Assembly (NCBI RefSeq): GCF_030406325.1
Contig: NZ_JAUEQY010000019.1
Location: 124,001 to 188,000, forward strand
Source: Actinomadura sp. DC4
GTDB taxonomy: Bacteria > Actinomycetota > Actinomycetes > Streptosporangiales > Streptosporangiaceae
DNA length: 64,000 nt
Direction: 5' to 3'
In this document: positions 52,772 through 62,383 of the stretch, in pieces
Layout: each line of letters starts with the position of its first letter
How positions within the stretch are numbered: position 1 is the stretch's first letter
Notes under the pieces: generated by a model
What the model was told of the DNA's origin: nothing
Database searches by the model: none
What the model saw: only the letters and a program-made list of their open reading frames with translations
Position numbers and translations under genes: made by a program

Positions 52772-53236
52772 ATGAGACGCTCGCTGGCGGTGGGCGGCCC
52801 GCTCACCGCGCTGGTCCTGGTGGCGGGCTGTGGCGCCGGAGCCGTCGAGGCGCCCGTGCCGAGACCTCCCGCGTCGATCGCGCGCCTCTGCCAGACCCTG
52901 CGTGATCGGCTGCCGGCGAAGGTCCACGGACGGTCCCGGCGCTCGACCACACCCAAGTCCCCCCTCGTCACCGCGTGGGGCTCGCCCGCGATCGTGGTGC
53001 GCTGCGGCATGCCCCGGCCCCTGGCTCTGAAGCCCACCTCGGACCTCGTCGTGATCAACGGCCTCAACTGGCTGCCGGTGCCGCCGGACCGCCCGGTCAC
53101 CTTCACCGCGGTCGGGCGGCAGGCCTACATCGAGGTGACCGTCCCGGCTGCGTACGAGCCGCCCGGCGACGTGCTGATCGAGCTGGGCGGCCCGATCAAG
53201 GCGGCCGTCCCCGCCACGCCCGACGGCTCTCTCTGA
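52772..53236 (+). CDS. DUF3515 family lipoprotein
   Basis: A 154-residue lipoprotein. MRRSLAVGGPLTALVLVAGCGAG is a type II signal peptide with lipobox LVAGC. The mature domain (RLCQTLRDRLPAKV to TVPAAYEPPGDVLIELGGPI) has two further Cys and matches DUF3515. Function is unknown. It is in the conserved order DUF3515-RAM-thiL. ATG 52772 was chosen because the signal peptide starts there; GTG 52745 is in frame. Confidence 0.88.
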   Translation: MRRSLAVGGPLTALVLVAGCGAGAVEAPVPRPPASIARLCQTLRDRLPAKVHGRSRRSTTPKSPLVTAWGSPAIVVRCGMPRPLALKPTSDLVVINGLNWLPVPPDRPVTFTAVGRQAYIEVTVPAAYEPPGDVLIELGGPIKAAVPATPDGSL

Positions 53237-53237
53237 C

Positions 53238-55580
53238 TCACTCGGCCCGGCGGCGCGGCCGTCGTCCGTGCGGCTGCGTGGGTTCGGGCCGTACGGGAGG
53301 CGCGGTCACCGGGCGGCTGACCGCGCCGCCGTTCAGCGCCAGCGTGTCGCCGTTGTGGCCGATCTCCAGCGGCTCCCCGCCGAGCAGCTCGTACGTCGCC
53401 TCGTGCGCGGTGACGTGGATCTTCAGCCGGCGGCCGCGGAACCGCATGCGGAAGATCAGCCGGGTGATCCCGCCGGGCAGCCGCGGCGTGAAGCTCAGCC
53501 GGTCGTCCTGGACGCGCATCCCGCCGAACCCGGCCACCAGCGCGGTCCACGCGCCGGCCAGCGAGGCGATGTGCAGCCCGTCGCGGGTGTTGTGCTCCAG
53601 GTCGCCGAGGTCCATCAGGGCGGCCTCGCCGAGATAGTCGTGGGCGAGGTCGAGGTGGCCGGTCTCGGCGGCGATCACCGCCTGCGTGCAGGCGGACAGC
53701 GACGAGTCGCGTACGGTCAGCGCCTCGTAGTAGGCGAAGTTGCGCGCCTTCTGCTCGTCGGTGAAGGCGTCGCCGCGCAGGTGCATGGCCAGGACGAGGT
53801 CCGCCTGCTTGACGACCTGCTTGCGGTAGATGTCGAAGTAGGGGAAGTGCAGCAGGAGGGGGTACTGGCTCGCGTCGGTGTTCTCGAAGTCCCACGGGGC
53901 GTGGTCGGTGAAGCCCTCGCTCTGCGGATGCACCTTGAGCCGCTCGTCCCAGGGGATGTACATGTCGGTCGCCGCGTCGCGCCAGGAGGCGGTCTCCTCG
54001 TCGGTGACGCCGAGCTTCTCGGCCTGCACGGGGTAGCGTTCGGCCAGGTCGGCGGCCGACTGGAGGTTCTCCTGCGCCATGAGGTTGGTGAAGACGTTGT
54101 CGTCGGCGATGGCGCTGTACTCGTCCGGCCCGGTGACGCCGTCGATGCGGAACCTCCCCTGCGCGTCGTGGTGGCCGAGGCTGCGCCACAGCCGGGCGGT
54201 CTCCACGAGGAGTTCGAGGCCGACCTCGCGGGCGAAGTCCTCGTCGCCGGTCGCGGCCAGGTAGCGGGTGACGGCCTGCGCGATGTCGGCGCCGATGTGG
54301 AAGGCCGCCGTGCCCGCCGGCCAGTAGCCGGAGCACTCGTCGCCCTCGATCGTCCGCCACGGGAACGCCGCGCCGGCCAGGCCGAGCTGCTCGGCGCGCG
54401 CCTTGGCGTGGTCGAGCGTCGAGTGCCGCCACCGCAGCGCGTCCGCGACCGTCCTCGGCTGCGTGTAGGTGAGCACGGGCAGAACGAACGACTCGGTGTC
54501 CCAGAACGTGTGCCCGTCATAGCCCGGCCCGGTCAGCCCCTTGGCCGAGATGGGCCGCCGCTCGCCGCGCGCTCCGGCCTGCAGCACGTGGAACAGCCCG
54601 AAGCGCACCGCCTGCTGCACCTCGGGGTCGCCGTCGACCTCCACGTCGGCACCGTCCCAGAAGTCATCGAGGTAGTCGCGCTGCTCGCGCAGCAGACCGT
54701 CCCAGCCGGACAGCCGCGCCGCGGCCATCGCCGCGATGACCTGGTCGTGCAGAGCGGGCCGGGACCGCTGGCTGGACCAGCCGTACGCGAGGTACTTGAC
54801 GACGCGCAGCTTCTGGCCGGGTTCGAGGCTCGTGGCCACGGTGACGCGCCCGACGTCCTCGCTGGCGTCGGTGTCGATGTGGCCGTCGGGGCTGTCGATC
54901 TCGTGGGACATCGCCGCGCCGACGCGCAGCCCGCTCTCGCGGGTGCAGTGGACCATGACGACGCCCCGGTCGCGCGCGACGGACTCCTCCACCACGAGCG
55001 GGTTGTGGACGGCGGCGGAGGCGCGCGGGTCGTTGTCGCCGCCCGGCAGCGACTCGTTGGCGACGAGCTCGGACTGGAGCACGACGCGGACCTTCTCATC
55101 CACCGCCTCGACCTCGTACCGGATCGCGGCGACGGACCGCTGGACCAGCGAGACGAGGCGCACCGAGCGCACCCGGACCGTGTCACCCGCCGGAGAGGTC
55201 CACTCGGCCGTACGCGTCAGCGTGCCGGCCCGCAGGTCCAGGAGCCGCTCGTGCCAGCGCAGCTCGCCGTACCGGACGTCGAACGGCTCGTCGTTGACCA
55301 GCAGCCGGATCAGCTTGCCGTTGGTGACGTTGATGATCGTCTGACCGGACTCCGGATAGCCGTAGCCGGCCTCGGCGTACGGCAGCGCTCGCAGCTCGTA
55401 CACGGAGTTGAGGTAGGTGCCCGGCAGCCCGTGCGGCTCCCCCTCGTCGAGGTTGCCCCGCAGGCCGACGTGCCCGTTGGACAGGGCGAAGACCGACTCG
55501 CTCTGCGCGAGCGTGTCGAGGTTCAGTCGCTGTTCGCGCACGCACCACGGCTCCACCGCGTACGCGGCCTGCTTGATCAC
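53238..55580 (-). CDS. GH65 family glycoside phosphorylase/hydrolase
   Basis: A 780-residue GH65 enzyme (trehalose, maltose, kojibiose or nigerose phosphorylase type). The N-terminal beta-sandwich (1-290) opens with LSNGHVGLRGNLDEGEPHG, followed by the (alpha/alpha)6 barrel with GHTFWDTESFVLP and the catalytic acid in GVTGPDEYS, and KQADLVLAM in the phosphate region. This favours phosphorolysis to beta-glucose 1-phosphate. A C-terminal beta domain and an Arg-rich tail follow. GTG 55580 overlaps the pgmB stop codon (GTGA), so the pair is coupled, which supports a beta-G1P product. The substrate cannot be told from sequence. Confidence 0.93.
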   Translation of the reverse strand: MIKQAAYAVEPWCVREQRLNLDTLAQSESVFALSNGHVGLRGNLDEGEPHGLPGTYLNSVYELRALPYAEAGYGYPESGQTIINVTNGKLIRLLVNDEPFDVRYGELRWHERLLDLRAGTLTRTAEWTSPAGDTVRVRSVRLVSLVQRSVAAIRYEVEAVDEKVRVVLQSELVANESLPGGDNDPRASAAVHNPLVVEESVARDRGVVMVHCTRESGLRVGAAMSHEIDSPDGHIDTDASEDVGRVTVATSLEPGQKLRVVKYLAYGWSSQRSRPALHDQVIAAMAAARLSGWDGLLREQRDYLDDFWDGADVEVDGDPEVQQAVRFGLFHVLQAGARGERRPISAKGLTGPGYDGHTFWDTESFVLPVLTYTQPRTVADALRWRHSTLDHAKARAEQLGLAGAAFPWRTIEGDECSGYWPAGTAAFHIGADIAQAVTRYLAATGDEDFAREVGLELLVETARLWRSLGHHDAQGRFRIDGVTGPDEYSAIADDNVFTNLMAQENLQSAADLAERYPVQAEKLGVTDEETASWRDAATDMYIPWDERLKVHPQSEGFTDHAPWDFENTDASQYPLLLHFPYFDIYRKQVVKQADLVLAMHLRGDAFTDEQKARNFAYYEALTVRDSSLSACTQAVIAAETGHLDLAHDYLGEAALMDLGDLEHNTRDGLHIASLAGAWTALVAGFGGMRVQDDRLSFTPRLPGGITRLIFRMRFRGRRLKIHVTAHEATYELLGGEPLEIGHNGDTLALNGGAVSRPVTAPPVRPEPTQPHGRRPRRRAE

Positions 55581-56302
55581 AGGAGCTCCTCCAGGTCCTT
55601 GACGACGAGATCGGCGCCGTGGCGCTTCAGGGCCTCGGCCTGGCCGACGCGGTCGACGCCGACGACGAACGCGAAGTGGCCGGCCCGGCCCGCCTCCACC
55701 CCCGCGAGGGCGTCCTCGAACACCACGGCCTGGCCGGCCGGCACGCCGAGGGCCGCGGCCCCGGCGAGGAACATGTCCGGGGCCGGCTTGCCGGCGAGGT
55801 CGCGCTCCTTGGCGGTCACGCCGTCCACGCGCGCCTCGAACAGGTCCGCGATGCCGGAGGAGTCCAGCACCTGGGCGGTGTTGGCGCTGGAGGAGACCAC
55901 GGCGGTACGGAGCCCGGCCTCGCGGGCCGCGCGGACGTAGCGGATCGAACCGTCGTACAGCTCGACGCCGTCCTGGCGGATCTTCTCCAGCACCAGCTCG
56001 TTCTTGCGCTCGCTCAGCCCGGTGATCGTGGGCGCACCCGGGGGGTCGTCCGGCGAGCCCTCGGGCAGGTCGATGCCGCGCGACTGCAGGAACGACCGCG
56101 TGCCGTCCTCACGGCGCTTGCCGTCGACGTACTCGTCGTAGTCGCCCTCCGGGTCGAACGGCGTGAACGACGCGCCGTCGCGATCACGAAGGAACTCGTC
56201 GAACATCTGCTTCCACGCCGCCGCATGGACGGTCGCGGTGCGGGTCAGCACCCCGTCCATGTCGAACAGGCACGCCGTGGCGGCGTCTGGCAGGCCGAGC
56301 AT
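55577..56302 (-). CDS. pgmB: Beta-phosphoglucomutase (HAD family)
   Basis: PgmB converts beta-glucose 1-phosphate to glucose 6-phosphate. The 241-residue product has the HAD nucleophile motif LFDMDGVLTRT, a cap domain, VVSSSANT, GKPAPDMFLAG and the acidic FEDALAGVEAG. ATG 56302 was chosen for GGGAGGGACAC upstream, over an earlier in-frame GTG. Its tight coupling with GH65 indicates that it processes that enzyme's product. Confidence 0.92.
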   Translation of the reverse strand: MLGLPDAATACLFDMDGVLTRTATVHAAAWKQMFDEFLRDRDGASFTPFDPEGDYDEYVDGKRREDGTRSFLQSRGIDLPEGSPDDPPGAPTITGLSERKNELVLEKIRQDGVELYDGSIRYVRAAREAGLRTAVVSSSANTAQVLDSSGIADLFEARVDGVTAKERDLAGKPAPDMFLAGAAALGVPAGQAVVFEDALAGVEAGRAGHFAFVVGVDRVGQAEALKRHGADLVVKDLEELL

Positions 56303-56389
56303 GTGTCCCTCCCCGTCGTCGGTGAACGACACATGCTTACCCGATCGAGCCGTCTCAACCGCCACGATCCGCCGATCCGCGCGCGGTGC

Positions 56390-57412
56390 TCAGGTCGGCA
56401 GGCCGACCGCCCGCTCGCCGCTGCGGCGCTGCTGGATGATGACCGCGACGACGAGAAGCGCGCCCTGGGCGACGTTCTGCCAGAACGTGTTGACGCCCAC
56501 GACGTTGAGGCCGTTGTTGAGCGCGCCGAGCAGCAACACGGCCAGCAGGGTGCCGCCGACGCCGCCCTTGCCGCCCTTCAGCGCGCAGCCGCCGAGGGCC
56601 GCGGCGGTGATCGACTGGAGTTCGAGCCCCTCACTGCCGCTGGTCGGCTGCCCGGAGCCGGTACGCGCGGTGAGGACGATGCCGGCCACCGCCGCGACGA
56701 TGCCCGCCAGCGCGTACACCGCGATCAGGTACTTGTTGATGTTGATGCCGGCGAGGCGCGCGGCGGTGTCGTTGCCGCCGATCGCGTAGACGTTCCGCCC
56801 GATGTCGGTGTACTTCAGCATCAGGTGCACGAGGATCGCGACGACGATCAGGATGCAGACCTGCACCGGGATACCGGCGATCCGGCCGCGGGCGATGAAG
56901 ATGAACAGGTCGTCGCCGAGGACGAAGCCCTGCGCGCGCCCGCCGGAGATGAGCTGGGCGACGCCCTTGTACGCGGCGAGGCCGGCCAGGGTCGCGATGA
57001 CCGGGTTGACGCGGCCGTACACGATGATGAGGCCGTTGAGGATGCCGATCACGACGCCCAGGCCGATGGCCGCGGCCATGCCGAGCAGCGGGTTGTGCCC
57101 GGTCGAGGTGAAGGCCATCGCGGAGATGACCGAGGCGACGCCGGTCTGCGAGCCGACGGAGATGTCCATCGCGCCGCAGATGATCACGACGGTCTGCACC
57201 ACGGCGAGCAGCCCGGCCACGGTCGCGGCCTCGCCGATCACCTGTACGTTGTCCCAGGTGAGGTAGCCGGAGTTCAGCCAGCTGAAGATCGCGACGACGA
57301 CGATGAGCGCACCGACGAGGCTGACGTTCTGCGGGCCGATGGTGGACAGGATCCGGCGCGGCGTCCGCTCCTTCGGCGGGGTGTCCACCGGCTCGCGGGT
57401 GGCGGTTGTCAT
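56390..57412 (-). CDS. CUT2-family sugar ABC transporter permease
   Basis: A 340-residue RbsC-like permease with about nine or ten membrane segments. GAMDISVGSQTGVAS is the family signature, followed by NPVIATLAGLAAYKGVAQLISGG and ARLAGININ. CUT2 systems import monosaccharides. Its ATG overlaps the stop codon of the ATPase gene (ATGA). It is followed 87 bases later by pgmB. Confidence 0.93.
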   Translation of the reverse strand: MTTATREPVDTPPKERTPRRILSTIGPQNVSLVGALIVVVAIFSWLNSGYLTWDNVQVIGEAATVAGLLAVVQTVVIICGAMDISVGSQTGVASVISAMAFTSTGHNPLLGMAAAIGLGVVIGILNGLIIVYGRVNPVIATLAGLAAYKGVAQLISGGRAQGFVLGDDLFIFIARGRIAGIPVQVCILIVVAILVHLMLKYTDIGRNVYAIGGNDTAARLAGININKYLIAVYALAGIVAAVAGIVLTARTGSGQPTSGSEGLELQSITAAALGGCALKGGKGGVGGTLLAVLLLGALNNGLNVVGVNTFWQNVAQGALLVVAVIIQQRRSGERAVGLPT

Positions 57413-58926
57413 TCTTGTCCCTCCGATAGCGACGTGGTGAGGTCCTCCGCCATGGCGAGGCCGAGGATGGCCTCCTCGGAAGCGTCGGCCCGGTCGAGCT
57501 CGCCGGTGATGTGGCCGTTCTGCATGACGATGACGCGGTCGGCCAGTCCGAGCACCTCGGGGAGCTCGGACGAGATGACGAGGACGGCCACGCCCGAGCG
57601 GGCGAGGTCGTCGATGAGGTGGTAGATCTCCGCCTTGGCGCCGACGTCGATGCCGCGGGTGGGCTCGTCCAGGATCAGCAGCTTGGGCTTGCGGGCCAGC
57701 CAGCGGGCGAGCACGACCTTCTGCTGGTTGCCGCCGGACAGCTTGCGCACCTCGTGCTCGATGTTCGGCGTGCGCACGTTGAGCCGGTCGACGTACTCCC
57801 TGACCAGCTTCCGTTCCTCGGCGCGTCTGACGAAGCGGAAGCGGCGGAGCCGGTCCAGGACGACCAGAGAGGTGTTGTCGCGGACCGAGCGTTCGAGCAG
57901 CAGCGCCTGGGCCTTGCGCTCCTCGGGCGCGTACCCCATTCCGGCGCGTACGGCGTCGCTCGGCTGCCGCAGGCGCACGCGCCTTCCGTCCACCCGTACC
58001 TGCCCGGAGCGGATCGGCAGGTCGCCCACCAGCGCCCCGGCCAGCTCCGAGCGGCCCGCGCCCACGAGCCCGGCCAGGGCCACGACCTCGCCGGCGTTGA
58101 CGTTGAAGGAGATGTCGCGCACGTCATCGGAGGTGACGCCGTCGACCTCCAGGACCACCTTGTCCGTGGCGGAGTGGTCGCGGGCGAACATCGCGGACAG
58201 GTCGCGGCCGACCATCATCCGCACGATCTCGTTCTCGTCGGTCTCGGACGCGTCGCGGACGCCGACCAGGCCGCCGTCGCGCAGCACCGCGATCCGGTCG
58301 GCGAGCTGGAAGATCTCCTGCAGCCGGTGGGAGACGTACACGACGGCGAGCCCTTCCTCGCGCAGCCGCCGGATGAGGGTGAACAGAGCCTCCACCTCGT
58401 GCTCGGACAGCGACGAGGTCGGCTCGTCGAACGCGATCACCTTCGCGTCGGAGGTCAGCGCGCGCAGGATCTCCACGATCTGCCGCTGGGCGGGCGTGAG
58501 GCGCGAGCCGAGCGTGTCCGGGCTGATCACGCGCTCGAAGCCGAGGCGTTCGAGGTCGGCGCGGACGCGCCGGTTGAGGGCGGCCCGGTCGAGGCCGCGG
58601 CCGGCCCTGCGGGGCAGCGCGCCGAGGTAGACGTTCTCGGCCACCGACACGTGCGGCACGATCTCCGGCTCCTGCGGGATGACCCGGATGCCGGCCTGCC
58701 GCGCGTCGGCCGGCGTGTGCAGCTTGAACGGCTCGCCGTCGAAGAGGATCTCCCCTTCGTCCGGCAGGTAGTCGCCGCTCATGATCTTGATCAGCGTGGA
58801 CTTGCCGGCGCCGTTCTCGCCCATGAGCGCGGTCACCGCCCCGCCGGGGAAGTCCAGCGAGACGTCGTTCAGCGCCCGTACGCCGGCGAACCGCTTGGAG
58901 ATCCCTATAACGGACAGTTCGGTCAT
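57409..58926 (-). CDS. CUT2-family sugar ABC transporter ATP-binding protein
   Basis: A 505-residue RbsA-like protein with two nucleotide-binding domains. The first has Walker A GENGAGKSTLIKIM, LTPAQRQIVEILRAL and Walker B VIAFDEPTSSL. The second has a degenerate Walker A (GLVGAGRSELAG), as usual in this family, the signature LSGGNQQKVVLARWL and LLILDEPTRGIDV. Start ATG 58926 with GGGAGGTCTC upstream. It probably powers the permease that overlaps its 3' end and works with the lipoprotein at 61241. Confidence 0.94.
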   Translation of the reverse strand: MTELSVIGISKRFAGVRALNDVSLDFPGGAVTALMGENGAGKSTLIKIMSGDYLPDEGEILFDGEPFKLHTPADARQAGIRVIPQEPEIVPHVSVAENVYLGALPRRAGRGLDRAALNRRVRADLERLGFERVISPDTLGSRLTPAQRQIVEILRALTSDAKVIAFDEPTSSLSEHEVEALFTLIRRLREEGLAVVYVSHRLQEIFQLADRIAVLRDGGLVGVRDASETDENEIVRMMVGRDLSAMFARDHSATDKVVLEVDGVTSDDVRDISFNVNAGEVVALAGLVGAGRSELAGALVGDLPIRSGQVRVDGRRVRLRQPSDAVRAGMGYAPEERKAQALLLERSVRDNTSLVVLDRLRRFRFVRRAEERKLVREYVDRLNVRTPNIEHEVRKLSGGNQQKVVLARWLARKPKLLILDEPTRGIDVGAKAEIYHLIDDLARSGVAVLVISSELPEVLGLADRVIVMQNGHITGELDRADASEEAILGLAMAEDLTTSLSEGQE

Positions 58927-58948
58927 GAGACCTCCCTCTTCGGAAGCG

Positions 58949-58984
58949 TGACCGAGGCGCTGCGCCGGTCGGTTGCCTCGGTCA
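58949..58984 (-). promoter_or_regulatory. Inverted repeat in the ABC ATPase leader
   Basis: TGACCGAGGC (58949-58958) and GCCTCGGTCA (58975-58984) are perfect 10-base complements, 23-58 bases before the ATPase start. Position and symmetry fit an operator or an RNA attenuator controlling the transporter genes. Confidence 0.5.
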
Positions 58985-59007
58985 TGTCAGCTCCGGGGGT
59001 CGGGGAC

Positions 59008-59030
59008 GGGGCGGCCTGGCCGGCCGCCCC
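59008..59030 (-). terminator. Hairpin after the alpha-galactosidase gene
   Basis: GGGGCGGCC (59008-59016) pairs perfectly with GGCCGCCCC (59022-59030) around a five-base loop, nine bases after the GH27 stop codon. There is no U-tract. It should separate GH27 from the ABC genes. Confidence 0.6.
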
Positions 59031-59039
59031 GCCGGTGGG

Positions 59040-61052
59040 TCAGGTGCAGGTGAGCCGGGCGTCGGCCCAGTCGGAGTGGTCGCTGTTGGTGCCGTTGCCG
59101 CCGTCGGTGACGACGAGGCGCACGAACGTCGCCCCGCTCACGTCGGCGGTCAGATGCTTGGCCGGGTCGGCCGTGGTGAGCAGGCCGCTGTCGGCGACCT
59201 TGGTCCCGTCGGCCCACAGCTCGAACGTCACCGAGCCGTTGGCCGTCTTCTCGTCGTCCACGCCTACGTCGGAGGAGACCGACGTGCAGCGCTTGGCCGT
59301 GTAGTACTCGACGGTGCTCGGCGCGTGCACGCCGAGACCTTTCTTGTAGACGGCGCCGTTGATGGTGATCGGATGGCCGTCGCCGGCCGGCTGCTCGCCG
59401 TTGCTGGTGTCCTTCTCGACCGGTCCCCAGTAATTGTCGCTGCGCAGCCAGGGAATGTCGCTCAGGTACGAGGTGCCGGACGGCGGCGCGGTCACGTCGA
59501 GCACGTCGACCTGGATCGTGGTCCGCGCGACCGTGTCGTCCGGTTGGTAGGTCGCGGTGGTGGTCAGGTCGTACGAGCCGGGCTTGGCGCCGGCGGGCGC
59601 CTGCACGGTCCAGGTCGTCGTGAAGCTCCGGTTCGAGCCGACGAGGACGCTCGACCTGCGAGACGTGGCCTGGACGTTCCAGCCGTCCGGCGCGGCGAGG
59701 TCGCCCCGCAGGAGCACGGCGGGCAGCCGGCCGGAGTTGGTGGCGGTCGTGGTCACGGTGACCGGCTTGCCCGGTTCGACGAACGGCCGCGCGCCCGGGT
59801 AGGCGACGGGGACGTCGAGCCCGGCGTCGACCGCCGGCGGGTAGATCACCCAGCGCGGGTCGCGGGCGACGCGCAGCATCACGGTGCCGTGCGCGGGCAC
59901 GGAGGCCGTGAGGGTCCCGGCGGTCTCCCGCGTGGTGTGCGCCCACAGGTCGCGGACGCGGTACGCCGGCGCGGCCGGCATGCCGATCGCGCTCGCCGAG
60001 GTGGTGATCCGCTGCGGCGCGTCCGACTCGTTGAACAGCGCCACCGCCTTGTCGCCGTTCGCGAGCGGCTTGACGAAGACGTCCCGCCCGCCCTCGGTGG
60101 AGACCGGCGTGCCCTGGACGCCGAGCTTGTCCTGGTCGACGGCGATGACCTCTTTGTTGGTGAGGATGCTCATCGTCGCGGCCGAGGCCTTGCGCAGGTC
60201 GCTGCCGATCAGCAGCGGGGCGGCCATCTCCGCCCAGAGGCCGAAGTGCGAGCGGTATTCGGTGTCGGTCATGCCGCCGTTGCCGACCTCCAGCATGTCC
60301 GGGTCGTTCCAGTGCCCGGGCCCCGCGTACTGGGACAGGACCATGTTCTGGTGCACGATCCCCAGCATGCTGGTGTAACTGTCACCGATGTCGCCGGTGG
60401 TCCGCCAGGAGTTGCCGACGTCCTTGGCCCACAGCCAGGGCTTGTTCTCGCCCCACTCGCACATCGAGAACAGGATCGGGCGGCCGGTGGCCAGGAGCGC
60501 GTCGCGCATGTCGGTGTAGCGCTTGACCGCGTCCACACCCTGGTTGTTGCAGTTGTCGTACTTCAGGTAGTCCACGCCCCAGGAGGCGAACAGCCGTGCG
60601 TCCTGCTGCTCGTGCCCGAGCGAGCCGGGCATCGTCTGCGCGCAGGTCAGGGTGCCGGCGCTGGTGTAGATGCCGAACTTCAGGCCCTTGGAGTGCACGT
60701 AGTCGGCGACGGCCTTGATGCCGTCGGGGAACCTCGTCTTGTTCGGCACGTAGTCGCCGTTGGCGTCACGGTCGTGCTCGGCCCAGCAGTCGTCGAGGTT
60801 GACGTACTGGTAGCCGGCGTCCTTCAGTCCGGAGGAGACGAAAAGGTCGGCGATGCCCTTGACCATGGCCTCGTTGAAGTCGGCGCCACAGTGGGTCGCG
60901 TTCCAGTTGTTGAAGCCCATCTGGGGGGTCAGGGCGAGGCCGTTGTCGAGGGCGGCGGCGGGCGGGGCGGACGCGAGGGTGATCACCGCGGCGCCTGCCG
61001 CACTCGTCGCGACCGCGACGAGGGCCGACGCCATGGCGCGGACAATGCGCAT
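59040..61052 (-). CDS. Secreted GH27 alpha-galactosidase with NPCBM-type tail
   Basis: A 670-residue secreted enzyme cleaving terminal alpha-galactosides. The signal peptide covers residues 1-34 (ending PPAAALD). The GH27 barrel has LTPQMGFNNWNATHCG, YVNLDDCWAEHD, the nucleophile in VDYLKYDNCNN and the acid/base Asp in LLIGSDLRKA. A beta-sandwich, a NEW3-like domain (EPGKPVTVTTTATNSG) and a C-terminal NPCBM-like carbohydrate-binding domain (GLGVHAPSTVEYYT to end) follow. ATG 61052 has GGAG upstream. It lies between the sugar-binding lipoprotein and the ABC genes. Confidence 0.95.
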   Translation of the reverse strand: MRIVRAMASALVAVATSAAGAAVITLASAPPAAALDNGLALTPQMGFNNWNATHCGADFNEAMVKGIADLFVSSGLKDAGYQYVNLDDCWAEHDRDANGDYVPNKTRFPDGIKAVADYVHSKGLKFGIYTSAGTLTCAQTMPGSLGHEQQDARLFASWGVDYLKYDNCNNQGVDAVKRYTDMRDALLATGRPILFSMCEWGENKPWLWAKDVGNSWRTTGDIGDSYTSMLGIVHQNMVLSQYAGPGHWNDPDMLEVGNGGMTDTEYRSHFGLWAEMAAPLLIGSDLRKASAATMSILTNKEVIAVDQDKLGVQGTPVSTEGGRDVFVKPLANGDKAVALFNESDAPQRITTSASAIGMPAAPAYRVRDLWAHTTRETAGTLTASVPAHGTVMLRVARDPRWVIYPPAVDAGLDVPVAYPGARPFVEPGKPVTVTTTATNSGRLPAVLLRGDLAAPDGWNVQATSRRSSVLVGSNRSFTTTWTVQAPAGAKPGSYDLTTTATYQPDDTVARTTIQVDVLDVTAPPSGTSYLSDIPWLRSDNYWGPVEKDTSNGEQPAGDGHPITINGAVYKKGLGVHAPSTVEYYTAKRCTSVSSDVGVDDEKTANGSVTFELWADGTKVADSGLLTTADPAKHLTADVSGATFVRLVVTDGGNGTNSDHSDWADARLTCT

Positions 61053-61140
61053 GGGGGCTGCTCCTGGTTTCGGGGACTGCGCACTGCTGGGGATCGGCGG
61101 CGGTGTAGCGGCACCGCGCCGGTCCCCGGGGTGATCACGG

Positions 61141-61169
61141 CCGGCGGGCGGCAGAGGCGCGCCCGCCGG
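61141..61169 (-). terminator. Hairpin between the sugar-binding protein and GH27 genes
   Basis: CCGGCGGGCG (61141-61150) and CGCCCGCCGG (61160-61169) form a perfect 10-base stem with a nine-base loop, 72 bases after the lipoprotein stop codon. Partial termination here would keep the binding protein more abundant than downstream products. Confidence 0.6.
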
Positions 61170-61240
61170 TCACGATCGTCGGCGTTCCGTTCAGAGCCGT
61201 ACGGGGTACGGCCGAGCCGGGAGGACGCCGCGCTCCCGGA

Positions 61241-62287
61241 TCAGGTGCACTTGACGCCCTCCTGCTTCCAGTTCGTGGCGTCGACCATCTTGGTCGGGGC
61301 GAACGCCTCCTGCGGCATCGGCTTGCCGTCGCGCAGGTTGTCCACGATCTGCTGTACGGCGAGGCCGCCGACGTCGTAGCCGTTGATGAACAGGGCGGCC
61401 TTCATACCGGTCGCCTTGCCCGATCCCCAGTCCTTGCAGGCGAGGTACGCGCCGAGGCCGACGCCGTCGATGTCGGCGGCCTTGTAGCCGGCGTTCTGGA
61501 TCGCGGTGACCGCACCGGAGACGTTCTCGTCGTTGCAGCCCCAGATCACCCAGTGCTTGACGGAGCGGTGGCCCGAGACCACGGCGCCGGTCTTGGACTG
61601 GGCGTCGGTCGGGGTGTTGTCGGTGCCGACCTTGATGACCTTGACCTTGGTCCCGGCCGCCTGCTCGAACGCGGCCTGCGCGGCGACCACGCGGTCGGTG
61701 CACACGGTGACGTCCTGCTTCCAGGCCGAGATCACCGCGGTGTCGGAGGCCTTCCAGCCCGCCTTCTTGAACTCCTCGCCGACGCGCTGACCGACCTGGG
61801 CGCCCATCTGGCTGCCGGAGAAGCCCACCCGCTGGACGAGCTGGTCCTTCGGGCACTTGGCGGGGTCGGGACCGTTCTTGCAGATCTGGTCGTCACTGGA
61901 CAGCAGCGCCACCTTGCCGCCGGCCGCGGTCTGCACGATCTGCGGGCCGACCGCCGGGTCCGGCGGGACGATGATGATGCCGTTCGCCTTCTGGGCGACC
62001 GCCGCCTGGGTCTCCGACACCGCCTTGTTGGTGTCGTTGCCGAGGTTGACGACCTTCACGTCGACGTTGCCGAGCTGCTTGGCCTTGTCCTTGGCGCCCT
62101 GGGCCTCGTCGATGAAGTACTGCTGGTCGCCCTGCTTCTGCAGGTACGCGATGGAGATCTTCCCCGAGACCTTCTTGCTCGAGCTGGTCGAGGAGCTCTC
62201 CTTGCCTGACGAACAGGCGGTGAGGCTGAGGGCGACCGCGACGCCAAGCGCCAAGATCGCGCCGCCGGGCCTGCGTATCCGGGCCAT
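61241..62287 (-). CDS. Sugar-binding lipoprotein of a CUT2 ABC transporter
   Basis: A 348-residue periplasmic-binding-type lipoprotein. The signal peptide ends in lipobox LTACSSG (Cys25). A Ser/Lys-rich linker follows, then a Peripla_BP_4-like fold (ISIAYLQKQGDQQYFIDEAQ, NGIIIVPPDPAVGPQIVQTA, CNDENVSGAVTAIQNAGY, GYDVGGLAVQQIVDNLRDG). It probably binds a monosaccharide such as galactose; the ligand is unproven. ATG 62287 is the start. It is the first gene of the minus-strand sugar cluster, divergent from the DeoR gene. Confidence 0.92.
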   Translation of the reverse strand: MARIRRPGGAILALGVAVALSLTACSSGKESSSTSSSKKVSGKISIAYLQKQGDQQYFIDEAQGAKDKAKQLGNVDVKVVNLGNDTNKAVSETQAAVAQKANGIIIVPPDPAVGPQIVQTAAGGKVALLSSDDQICKNGPDPAKCPKDQLVQRVGFSGSQMGAQVGQRVGEEFKKAGWKASDTAVISAWKQDVTVCTDRVVAAQAAFEQAAGTKVKVIKVGTDNTPTDAQSKTGAVVSGHRSVKHWVIWGCNDENVSGAVTAIQNAGYKAADIDGVGLGAYLACKDWGSGKATGMKAALFINGYDVGGLAVQQIVDNLRDGKPMPQEAFAPTKMVDATNWKQEGVKCT

Positions 62288-62383
62288 GCGCTGCCTTCTT
62301 TCTGGCCTTCTCCGGCTGGATGGTGGCTGGACCTGGTGCCGTTACCCCGATGTTTCCGCTGAGTTACCAGGCGATGTGCGCCA

